Below are positions 49,901 to 59,275 of a stretch of DNA of 64,000 nucleotides, one piece after another. This stretch comes from Chrysaora quinquecirrha. Its lineage: Eukaryota > Cnidaria > Scyphozoa > Semaeostomeae > Pelagiidae. A program made the position numbers and the translations under genes. The stretch is taken from assembly GCA_014526335.1 (NCBI GenBank), contig JACTAT010000015.1, forward strand, positions 550,425 to 614,424, read 5' to 3'. Position 1 is the stretch's first letter; every line of letters begins with the position of its first letter. The notes under the pieces were generated by a model. It worked only from the letters and a program-made list of their open reading frames with translations. It was not told the DNA's origin and did no database searches.

Positions 49901-52900
49901 CTTACTGCCCAACGACGAGAGACGGAGCTCCCGAAACGTCACCTATAATATAATACTTCTACGACAAAAACTTCATAAATTGTGGAAACCGTGAAAACTA
50001 GGCTTTACGAGTATAGCGTTAACATTGCAATTATCGCCATTTTAGATTCTACGCTGCTTTGAATGGTATTCTCACCATTCGGGATCTTCAAAGAAGTGAC
50101 GCAAGGAAATATAAATGTATTGCGACAAACAAACATGGTAGCAACGAATCAGCAGTTAGTCTTGTCGTCAAAGGTAGGCCTAGCCACCCTCTTCAATCTG
50201 CAGTTGGTTTCTTTACAATGTTGCTTTGATAGCACTATAATTACTTCCAATTGGATTGTTATGAGATAGTTGAAACAGAGATTTAGAAGTACGCCTGACT
50301 GTTTTTCTCCAGTTAAGCCACGTAAGCCCCGTTTACACTATACCGGATAGCTATCGGGGCGCCGCGCTTGCATTTCCCGTACCGGAAAGGGCAAGTGTTG
50401 TACAGGATAGCTATTGTTTAGATTAAGTTTGAAGTCTAAGACTAAGACTAAGATTAATTTTAAGGTTAAGATTAAGAAGGTTAAGATTAAGATGAAGATT
50501 AAGATTAAGAGTTTCAAGTTCACAATTTTGTTTAAGGTTACATTAACATTAAGTTTAAGATTGAAAACAAGACTAGCATTAAGATTAAGATTCAAATTCA
50601 GTTAAAAGTTAAGATTAAGATCCCATCAAATCTCAAAACTAATATTACCCCTGAGATTAAGATTAAGATTAAGATCAAGATCAAGGTATAAGATTAAGAT
50701 TCGGATGATGATTCTAATTCAGATTAACAGCAAATATAGCCTCTTCAATGCACAATGCCTTTGAGTTGGAAGTTGTTATTGGCGGAGTTCATGGGAGGCT
50801 GTGGTCCTCGCGAGGCGGTGGTCTTATAGGGGCAAGGGCTAGTTTACACTATATCAGGTAGCCGAGACAATAGAATATCCTCACTCAATAGTTTCAATAG
50901 TTTATCCTCACTCATAAAAAAGGCTCAATTCGAAGTCCAAGCTACTTGGTATCCTCCATTGCTGTACTGATGATAGCCCTCTACCATACTATGCATCCTC
51001 ACGTTTCTGCACATCTACCACGTTACGTGACGGGGGGTGGAGAACTCTTTGGGTGCTTCATTTCACTATTAGTATAAGACGTTTTCTTGTATGGTTGTTG
51101 ACAATTTTCTCAAATCAGCACTGTTTGGGGTATGTATTTATGGATGTTTATATATGTTTTAAAAACTGAGACCTTTTAGGATAGACGTTTACTAAGCTAC
51201 TATTTTCAATTCTACAGCGGAATGTCTATGCTCAAAAGCTTTGACAACAAACTCCTATGAATATGCGCCTTACACGAGGTACCCGGACCCAGCCGATCAG
51301 ACGAAATCAAAGGGGATTTTCTATGTCATACTGCAGAAAATGGTCCAACAGTGTTGCGGAAATTGCTCGGATGGACATGGTCCTTCTTCCATCAAATGGG
51401 AAGATAGTGTTGTTGTTAAACAAAAGTCCATGGCACAGATGAAAGTTTTAATCGAAACGGGAAATTATCATATTAACTATCCTGTACAAGGACTCAGCAC
51501 AAGTGAACTTTACGGGTAGGTAATTCTGATAGATGAATTAAAGTTTAATCATTAGATTCCAATTGCCGTATTTTTTTAGCTTTTCCGTCAAGCATTCATC
51601 GGCAAGGTAATGGTTTGTGTTCATTCATACTGCATCCGTCACTTGTTAGTTAGCATATTTATTTCATGCTGTATTCATCGGCATATCCATTTCAAACTGT
51701 ATTTATCAATATCTTCATTTCATATTGTATTCGTCAGCGTTTCATTTCGTACTGTATTCGTCATTATCTTTGTTTCTTGCTGTATTTATCAGCATCTTCA
51801 TTTATTACTGTATTCGTCAGCATTCTAATTGCATACTGTATTCATCAGCATCTTCATTTCATATAGTATTCGTCAGCATCTTCATTTCATACTGTATTCA
51901 CCGGCATCTTCATTTCAATTTCATATTGTATTCGTCAGCATTCTCATTTCGTACTGTATTCGCCAGCATCTTCATTTCAATTTCATATTTTATTCGTTAG
52001 CATTCTCTTTTCGTACAATATTCGTCAGCTACATTCGTCAGCATTCTATTTTCGTACTGTATTCGCCAATGTGTTCATTTCAAATTGTATTCGTCAGCAT
52101 TCTCAATTTTCAATCGACAGAGAGTGAAGGTGAAGGTGAAGGTGAAATGGTGTTATAGCGCCGGTCGCTAGGATCTCAGTAGTAGGTTAATTAATCGAGA
52201 CCTCGACCCTGGCTGTGACGCTACCGTGGCTGGGCTCGAACTCTGACCACACTGAGCTTCTGACACCACGAGTCAGCTGGATTACACCACGACACCACAG
52301 CACCTTAGTACCTAACGTAGGTTAAGCAATAAGGAAACAAACTTTCCTAAGTAATCATTTCTTTTCTAGCACTAACATGTGGTTTGTCCCAGTGGTAGAA
52401 TCTCCAGGAACAGCATTTCTGATAAAAGCTGAAAGTGAAAACTCAAGCATTATTTTCGAGTCAGTTTTAAATGGCTGGCCTGTCTTGGTGCTGACTGTTG
52501 TCATGGCTGTCCTTGCAGGAATAATTATGTGGATGCTTGTAAGTACTGGTTTTATATATTATCTGTCAAACGCTGTAAAATTGTTTTTAGCGATTGCAAA
52601 ATTAGTAGTATCAGCACTTCAATTGTAATTTTTGCTTTGCAGACAACAGGTCTCGAAAATGCAGCTTCAGATTCGGTAGCCAAGTAATAGATACCACAGG
52701 CGGCAAAATTTTATTGCAATGCCACGAGTGGTCTCTAATTCGAGAACATTGTTCGGTTATTTTTAAGAATGTAGCTATGAATAAACCATGGGCATTAATG
52801 TACCGTGTGTGTAGGATTATTACCGTAATAATGCATTTTCTCTTCGTTGATTTATCTGCTGCAAGGCTTCGGCCTAGCCGCCATTATTAAATATGGTTAC

Positions 52901-55900
52901 GTGACTTTTGAAACGACGAGGTACGCTGTGTAGGAGCTAACCGTTAACAGGCGCGCCAGTGTTCAGGAGATAAATGAAAGAAAGTGTATTATTGAGGTAA
53001 TAATTTTAATTTAAAGTTAGAAAGTTAAAGTTGCCGTTTTTGAGTCTATTACTAGCCTAGGGCTACTCACTCGACTTTACACTTTACCCCTGGTCTGAAT
53101 GCATAAGCATATAGCAGGATGCACGGCGCTCATAACTACCGACCAGGTACCCATTTATACACCTGGGTTGAGAGAGGCACATTTGTGTTAACAACTTGCC
53201 CAAGGTTGTTATCTCTGCAACGCAGGTGGAATGACCGTGGCGCGAACCCACAACATTTTCATGTGACTCCAGCACGCTACCCACTGCGCCATAGAGACCA
53301 ATTTTTAAGATACTCACACGGTGCACTATTGCCCACGAATTAACATAGATGGAATCGAAATAAGCCAGCGAAACAGCAAGGTATTTTTGTCTCTGTATAG
53401 GTAGAGTTTGTTCTTTTAGTCTTTGCATCGACAGATTCTAAACCCCAAAATGAAACAATCACCCTGTGAAAGATTCTTCCGTTCTGTTATTCTTTAAAGT
53501 CGCAAAGGAACTGATTTAAATCGTATTTTCGTTGCTTAGGACACATACTGGAACGAGGAACAGTTCCCGCGTTCGTTTACTGAAGGTGTGGTTGAAGGAT
53601 TCTGGTGGGCGTTTGTCACTATGACAACGGTTGGGTGAGTAAATGCAGCTCAATGCAACGTTTCTTATAACATTTTTCTAACCTCTTTACTGTATCTTGA
53701 CGTTCTGAGCTTGAGCGAGGCTGCAGGGTTTTTGTACATGTTGAATCACTAGTGGACAACTGCAAGCTTCGAGCATTTGAGAGGATACAATATTTTGTCC
53801 AAGATTGTAGGCCGACGATTCCAAAATGTTTACAGCCTGCACCAAGGCCCCAATCGGCTAGTGGATGAACATTAAGAGATGGTTTGGGTGTGGGAACAAT
53901 CCCGTTATTAGTGATACATTTTATCTTCTAGATACGGAGACATTGCCCCGTCGGAGTACCTGGTCGTGTGTTTGCCATCATTTGGGTCCTTACTGGTTTG
54001 GTGATTATTTCAATTTTTACGGGGGTGATAACAACAGCCTTGAATGTCAGCACACTCAGCACTGATGTAAAACTTTATGGTACAAAGGTAAGCTTGACAA
54101 ATGGTTCGTATTTAATCTTATTCGTCAGGTAATTCAAATAAAGCATTGAATGTCAGTGAATGCACAGAAAACGGGGGTAATATTTTCCTGAGAGTCAGAG
54201 AGGGGGGGGGCCAATTTTAAAGATTTCGTCAGAGATAAGGGGTAGAAATAAGATTCTTTTGACAAGGATGAGGTACAGTGGGTAGTAAGAGTGCAGCTGC
54301 CGAGTGTACAGTTGAAGGTATAAGAAAGAAACCGTCTATTGAATTTCCTTACAGTGGAGTAACGGAGACAATCAGGGCCATTAGGACTTTAGTAAGTTGG
54401 GGAGCTTATGTTGGGACTCTAAAAGTGAACTCCATGAGGGAAGCGGGTTGCGGGTTGTCTTTTAAAAGCAGAATGAGTGATTTCAGTGATGTGATAGCAA
54501 GGTTAGTAATGGTATTTGGGATGGCTTTTGGAAGCCTTTTAGCAAACAGGACTCGTTTGGAAAGCAGTAAATATATATGTAAACCTTATGTACACAAACT
54601 GAAACGACCTATCCTGTATAAATTTTTTATAAATAAATAGTCTTACTTAGCGAAGATTTCTTTGGTTCCCTTAAGACTTCATTATGTCTTAAGATTTCCA
54701 TTTCTTATGGTATCCTATGGCGTGCTAAATTTCGTATAGATATCCTGTAGATTACCATCATGGACAATCCCTGCCCCTCCCCAATTCAATGTTGATTGCT
54801 TTCTGACGGATTTCTTTATACATGTTCTGCCCGCATGATAGATCGCCCAATTCTGTGACGAATGTAACGAAATTACCAACATTAAACTGGGGGAAGGGGG
54901 CAAAGTAAGCCAATTCGGTATGTGGAGGTACATTTTCAGGATTGTCTCAACAATTTTGTCCTCGATTGTAGGTTCTAATCGGGCTCTCGCTTTCTTTCGT
55001 TTAGATTGGTGCATTGGTGAACACCTCAGAGTTCAATCTTGGAATCAAGAGAAATTCAGAGATGTATAGTAAGTCTCTTGTTATAATTACAGCATCATTA
55101 CAGCCTTATATTTCTGCTCCCCATTGATAATAAAAACACATAGTGTCTCGGCAATGCACGGCATGTAGCAGTTTAGGATATTAAATGAATATACAGTGGA
55201 ACTTTCCATATAAAGAACTCATGTTATACCAATGCTATTTTCCAACGTATATTTGTCGTGAATGTTGAACACAAAAACTGTGGTCTCTGTGGAGCAGTGG
55301 TTAACGTGCAGCTGGACTAACAACGACAATGTTGTGGGTTCGAGCGACTGTCTTTTCCACTTTTGTTGCAGATATAACAACCTTGGGCAAGTTGTTAACA
55401 CATATGTGCCTTTCTCTACCTAAGTGTATAAATGGGTACCTGGTCGGTAGTTATGAGCGCCGTGAATGGCTGCACTCTGCTATCTGCTAATACATCCAAG
55501 CCAGGGGTAGAGTGTGAATTCGGTTAGGTAGCCCTAGGCTAGAAATAGGACTATAAATCTGCAACTTTACTTGTTTTACTTTTACATTTTCGATTTGAAA
55601 ATGATCTGGCGTGAAAATGGTATAATTTCTTTTTTCAGAGCATAACTCTTACGAAGACCTGAGTGGTGCACTACAAAACAATAAAGTGAAAGGCCTACTC
55701 ATCGACTCTTACGTTGCTGCTCACCATCCAAACTTATTTGGCTCATCCAAAGCGAGAGTAAACAAAATCATCAAAGGGACTAAGTCTTATGGATTTGTCG
55801 TGCCTAACACTAAAGATATTAACTCCAAGGCTATCACTTGTTTCCGAAATTATGCCAGTCAGCAAAAGCAGTCGATTTCTGAAGACGTTGCAGGAATTCA

Positions 55901-58900
55901 AACACACTTGAGGTATTATACGCTTTGAGCTTTGGGTCTTACAGATTTCCCGACCAAACGAGCCCTTTTCTCAACGCCAACCATTCTGGCTGCCTTGAAG
56001 TTGAGTTGTATAGAGCTTTGACTGCTATAGATTGGTTCTCTTTCGTGCCTTTTCATGTATTTTAAGTCCTCGCCCAAGCGCTCAAACATTTTTTGTCAAG
56101 CATCTGAAACTTGCTTGTCAAAAAAATGTTTGACAGGCCACGTCGCAAAACATTGCTCTTCAAACATTATTTGCTTGCGACAAACGGAACAGTTTTTCAA
56201 AAACAGCAAGAAATTTGACTTGTCAAGCAATGTTTTGTGACGTTGCAAAACGCTCAAACATTCAAAGCCATTGCCAAGTAATTTGGCTTGTCAAGCAATG
56301 TTTTGTGGCGTTGCAAAACGCTCAAACATTCAAAACCATTGCAAAGTAATTTGGCTTGTCAAGCAATGTTTTGTGACGTTGCAAAACGCTCAAACATTCA
56401 AAACCATTGCAAAGTAATTTGGCTTGTCAAGCAATGTTTGTGGCGTTGCAAAACGCTCAAACATTCAAAACCATTGCAAAGTAATTTGGCTTGTCAAGCA
56501 ATGTTTTGTGACGTTGCAAAACGCTCAAACATTCAAAACCATTGCAAAGTAATTTGGCTTGTCAAGCAATGTTTTGTGACGTTGCAAAACGCTCAAACAT
56601 TCAAAACCATTGCAAAGTAATTTGGCTTGTCAAGCAATGTTTTGTGACGTTGCAAAACGCTCAAACATTCAAAACCATTGCAAAGTAATTTGGCTTGTCA
56701 AGCAATGTTTTGTGACGTTGCAAAACGCTCAAACATTCAAAACCATTGCGAAGTAATTTGGCTTGTCAAGCAATGTTTCGTGACGTTGCGAAACTCCCAA
56801 ACATTCAAAACCATTACCAAGTAATTTGTCTTGTCAAGCAATGTTTTGTGACGTTGCAAAACGCTCAAACATTCAAAACCATTGCAAAGTAATTTGGCTT
56901 GTCAAGCAATGTTTTGTGACGTTGCAAAACGCTCAAACATTCAAAACCATTGCAAAGTAATTTGGCTTGTCAAGCAATGTTTTGTGACGTTGCAAAACGC
57001 TCAAACATTCAAAACCATTGCAAAGTAATTTGGCTTGTCAAGCAATGTTTCGTGACGTTGCAAAACGCTCAAACATTCAAAACCATTGCCAAGTAATTTG
57101 GCTTGTCAAGCAATGTTTCGTGACGTTGCAAAACTCCCAAACATTCAAAACCATTACCAAGTAATTTGTCTTGTCAAGCAATGTTTTGTGACGTTGCAAA
57201 ACGCTCAAACATTCAAAACCATTACCAAGCGATTTCGGCTGTCAAGCAATATTTAGTGACATTGTAAAACAGTCAAACATTGCCTTTACAGCAAATCTCC
57301 ATTGTTTGATAGACTGTGTTGGACCAGAGCTTCGGAAAACAAATCAAAATTTCAAATCGTCACTATTCATCGGCTGTAATCTTTATAGATAATTATTTCT
57401 GTCGCAGAATGAGTTGAAGTGTACTCTAAAATGTACTCTACATAAAATATACTCTACACGGCCAAGAAAAGCAGAACTTATCTTGCTTGGGCCGCTACAA
57501 ATCTAACACAACTAACAATTAATAAATTCTAACAATATTGATTATAATAATGAAAAATAGGTGGCGGATAATAATAATATTAATTGACATCAATGTTTTG
57601 TGACAGGTTTGGTGACGTGGCCAAACAGCCAAATATTGCCTGTACAGCAGATCTCCATTGTTTGATTGATAGTGTTTAACCAGATATAAATCCCGCCTTA
57701 GTCGATTGTTTCAGTCTGTTTCTGACGTTTATACTCTTAGGAGTGTCAGACGAAAAAGCTTTTAAGTATTTCCAGAGGTGTTTCCGCTGTTTCTAGCAAT
57801 TTTAAATGCTCTAGCATTCAAAACTATTCATAAGTTTAAATACTTAGATCATTTCTCCTCTTGTCTTATTTCTAGGAACCAAAAAACAGTGCTGCTGTCA
57901 GCAATGCAGCAAATTTATTCAATCCAAAAAGTGATCTATTCGTTCACGCGATCATTGCATCTACTTCCTTATTGGTGATATTCTCTATCCTTGGCTTGTT
58001 GTTTGAGTATTGCTACCTCAAACCAAAGAAACTCATGCTCCAGGCTGCTAGAAGTAAGTAAACGTCAAAGTAATTTGTAAAAAATTAAAGACACTTGCGG
58101 ATTAGTTAACCTACTACCGAGATCCTAGCGACTGGCGCTAAAATACCATTTCACCTTCACCTTCGGTGCATTATACAGGGGCGACATATTCAGCCGGATC
58201 AACACTGGGCGAAATTATTCGTGCGAGAAGGTAAGGTGAAATGGTGTTTTAGCGCCAGTCGCTAGAATCTCACTCAGTAGTAGGTTAACTAATCGAGACT
58301 TCGACTCTGGCTGTAATGCTACCTTAGCTGGGCTCGAACCCTGACCACACTGAGCTCCCGACACCAATGGCGAGTCAGCTTGATTACACCACGAAGCCAC
58401 AGCACATTCTATGGCTTTTCATGTAAACCATTTGGTCTGGTGGGGAGCCTGCTTTGCGCTTGATGTGAGGGAAAGACATCATTATCCTGTTTCATAAGCC
58501 TTATGCACCACATCCTGGTGAAAATGGTCACGTTGTGAGCGAGTTTTGGCCTTGGCTCGCAATCTACAATTAAAGGCTCGATTCCCACAAAGGTCAAAGT
58601 TGCCAAAGACAAAGAGCGGGGGGGGAGTCAGAATATCCGATATTCCCTACAATTTTTATCAACATATCCCTTTGCAAGTTTTCTCCTTTCATCCCAGAAT
58701 TTAAACAACAAAATATCGTGTGCCCTTCATTTTGTCCGGAATTATCCCTTATCCTTTTGATTGAAAATGTCCCATATCCATACTACCGTAATGGGACCTC
58801 AAAAAGAATCGTGTGGTGTGGTCAAACCCAGCGGAAGGATAGGAAGGACTATTATACTCATGGATCTGAAATTTTTTTGCTGTAAAAGGAGGCTTTCTCT

Positions 58901-59275
58901 ACCATTCCTCAATAGAAGGATATGGCAATAAATAGCTCTGCCGATGGAATAAAATTTACTTTGTTTTAAAAAATTCTTTATTAATTATTCTTAGACTTGG
59001 AAATGGTTGAGACGCCAGAAATAAAGGAGATGGCGAAACGTGCTCAGCTAATGAAAGAAATCTTGCTTGCTGAAATCAAAGAATTTCACGAACGCTGGAA
59101 GGAAAATGTTGTTAATCTACGCCAAAAGCACCAGGAGCAGCAGAAGGAGTTCCTAAACCGAGGCATGAACAAGAACAAATCAGTCTCGGTTGGAAAAGAG
59201 GCTATTGAAATGGAGAGTGCGCCATCAAGAGCAAACTCGACCCAGGCTTTTGTGAAGGAAAAGGGAGAACTATAA
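46928..59275 (+). CDS. CUB-Ig ionotropic-glutamate-receptor-like channel with K+ selectivity filter; 13 exons
   Basis: Predicted K+-selective, ligand-gated-type channel of the plasma membrane. Exons: 46928-46960, 48015-48054, 48307-48684, 49379-49562, 50046-50173, 51218-51515, 52370-52538, 53540-53634, 53932-54087, 55005-55068, 55639-55912, 57876-58053, 58995-59275; GT-AG throughout with matching phases. Two exons each need one extra base (C4 at 53946, A6 at 57881), giving 759 residues. Order: signal peptide 1-17; CUB about 28-148 (four Cys, NYPANYP, GYCG, GFNATY); Ig about 155-254; S1-like half about 258-385 (YAPYTRYP, KGIFYVILQKM, VPVVESPGTAFLI); TM1 about 390-410; pore helix and TVGYGD 440-445; TM2 about 453-479 (FTGVITTALN); S2-like half about 495-600 (SEFNLGIKRNSE, KGLLIDSYVA, KSYGFVVP); TM3 about 627-653; cytosolic coiled-coil tail. 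GluR0 and the rotifer AvGluR1 are known receptors with such a filter; the CUB-Ig front is unlike them. S1 has Leu where family members bind the ligand carboxylate with Arg, so the ligand is uncertain. Confidence 0.88.
47483..47880. mobile_element. Relative of the TA-flanked CACGTTTTTTT element
   Basis: TA plus CACGTTTTTTTATAAAGAAC at the left as in 6723 and 22705, followed by AAGGAACT-rich sequence. I cannot find a matching right end, so the limits are uncertain and the copy may be truncated. It lies in intron 1 of the receptor-channel gene. Confidence 0.45.
48935..49115 (-). mobile_element. tRNA-derived SINE, family C, copy 1
   Basis: The minus strand runs from GTGGCGTCGTGGTGTAACCC through a B-box GGTTCGAGCCC to TAGCGACTGGCGCTAAAACA and ends in a CACCTT repeat. 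Other copies: 52119-52305, 58092-58150 (partial, plus strand) and 58228-58405. Confidence 0.78.
50415..50715 (+). repeat. Hexanucleotide-type repeat (GATTAA), in receptor-channel intron 5
   Basis: About 300 bp of degenerate AAGATT/TTAAGA units. Not a telomeric repeat. Confidence 0.85.
51640..52110 (+). repeat. Minisatellite, about 30-bp unit, in receptor-channel intron 6
   Basis: About 14 copies of ATTCGTCAGCATCTTCATTT plus CATACTGT, with a longer variant carrying CATTTCAATTTCATA. Apparent ORFs in all three plus frames are translations of the repeat. Confidence 0.9.
52119..52305 (-). mobile_element. tRNA-derived SINE, family C, copy 2
   Basis: Nearly identical to 48935-49115, including the GAAGGTGAAGGTGAAGGTGA tail seen on the plus strand. 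Confidence 0.78.
52643..52687 (+). CDS. Alternative terminal exon of the receptor-channel gene
   Basis: Just 104 bp after exon 7, an acceptor TTTGCTTTGCAG is followed in phase 0 by 14 codons (TTGLENAASDSVAK) and TAA, then AATAAA at 52780-52785. Joined to exon 7 it would give a protein ending shortly after TM1: CUB, Ig, S1 and one membrane span, with no pore. Inferred from acceptor, phase, stop and poly(A) signal; no transcript evidence available here. Confidence 0.5.
   Translation, partial: TTGLENAASDSVAK
53054..53312 (-). mobile_element. tRNA-derived SINE, family B, copy 1
   Basis: Minus strand: TATGGCGCAGTGGGTAGCGT (A box), GTGGGTTCGCGCCAC (B box), then a central module CTTGGGCAAGTTGTTAACAC and TGTATAAATGGGTACCTGGT, ending TAGCCCTAGGCTAG. 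The second copy at 55278-55545 matches throughout. Confidence 0.8.
55278..55545 (+). mobile_element. tRNA-derived SINE, family B, copy 2
   Basis: TCTGTGGAGCAGTGGTTAAC, TGTGGGTTCGAGCGAC, CTTGGGCAAGTTGTTAACAC and TATAAATGGGTACCTGGTCG, ending GTAGCCCTAGGCTAG. Located in receptor-channel intron 10. Confidence 0.8.
56220..57245 (+). repeat. 68-bp satellite array, about 15 copies, in receptor-channel intron 11
   Basis: Unit of 68 bp containing AAGTAATTTGGCTTGTCAAG, CAATGTTTTGTGACGTTGCA and AAACGCTCAAACATTC. Copies are near identical in the centre (56340-56760 and 56880-57060), with 67-bp and CTCCC variants. Related non-tandem sequence lies at 56085-56215 and 57245-57320. The regular unit is continuous with no unique spacers, so it is not a CRISPR array. 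Confidence 0.93.
58092..58150 (+). mobile_element. tRNA-derived SINE, family C, 3' fragment
   Basis: TTAGTTAACCTACTACCGAG ... GACTGGCGCTAAAATACC ... CACCTTCACCTT: the last 60 bp of family C on the plus strand, facing the full copy 80 bp downstream. Confidence 0.7.
58228..58405 (-). mobile_element. tRNA-derived SINE, family C, copy 4
   Basis: Same body as 48935-49115, with a 4-base CTCA duplication and an AATGG insertion near the 5' end. In intron 12 of the receptor-channel gene. Confidence 0.75.

Noticed and set aside
50415..50715. Interstitial telomere repeat
   Set aside because: The unit is GATTAA-like, not TTAGGG.
54278..54640. 120-residue ORF in the receptor-channel intron 9
   Set aside because: No family resemblance and no acceptor that would join it in frame to the channel; the channel frame is continuous without it.
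56220..57245. CRISPR-like regular array
   Set aside because: Units are contiguous 68-bp satellite copies with no unique spacers, in an animal intron.
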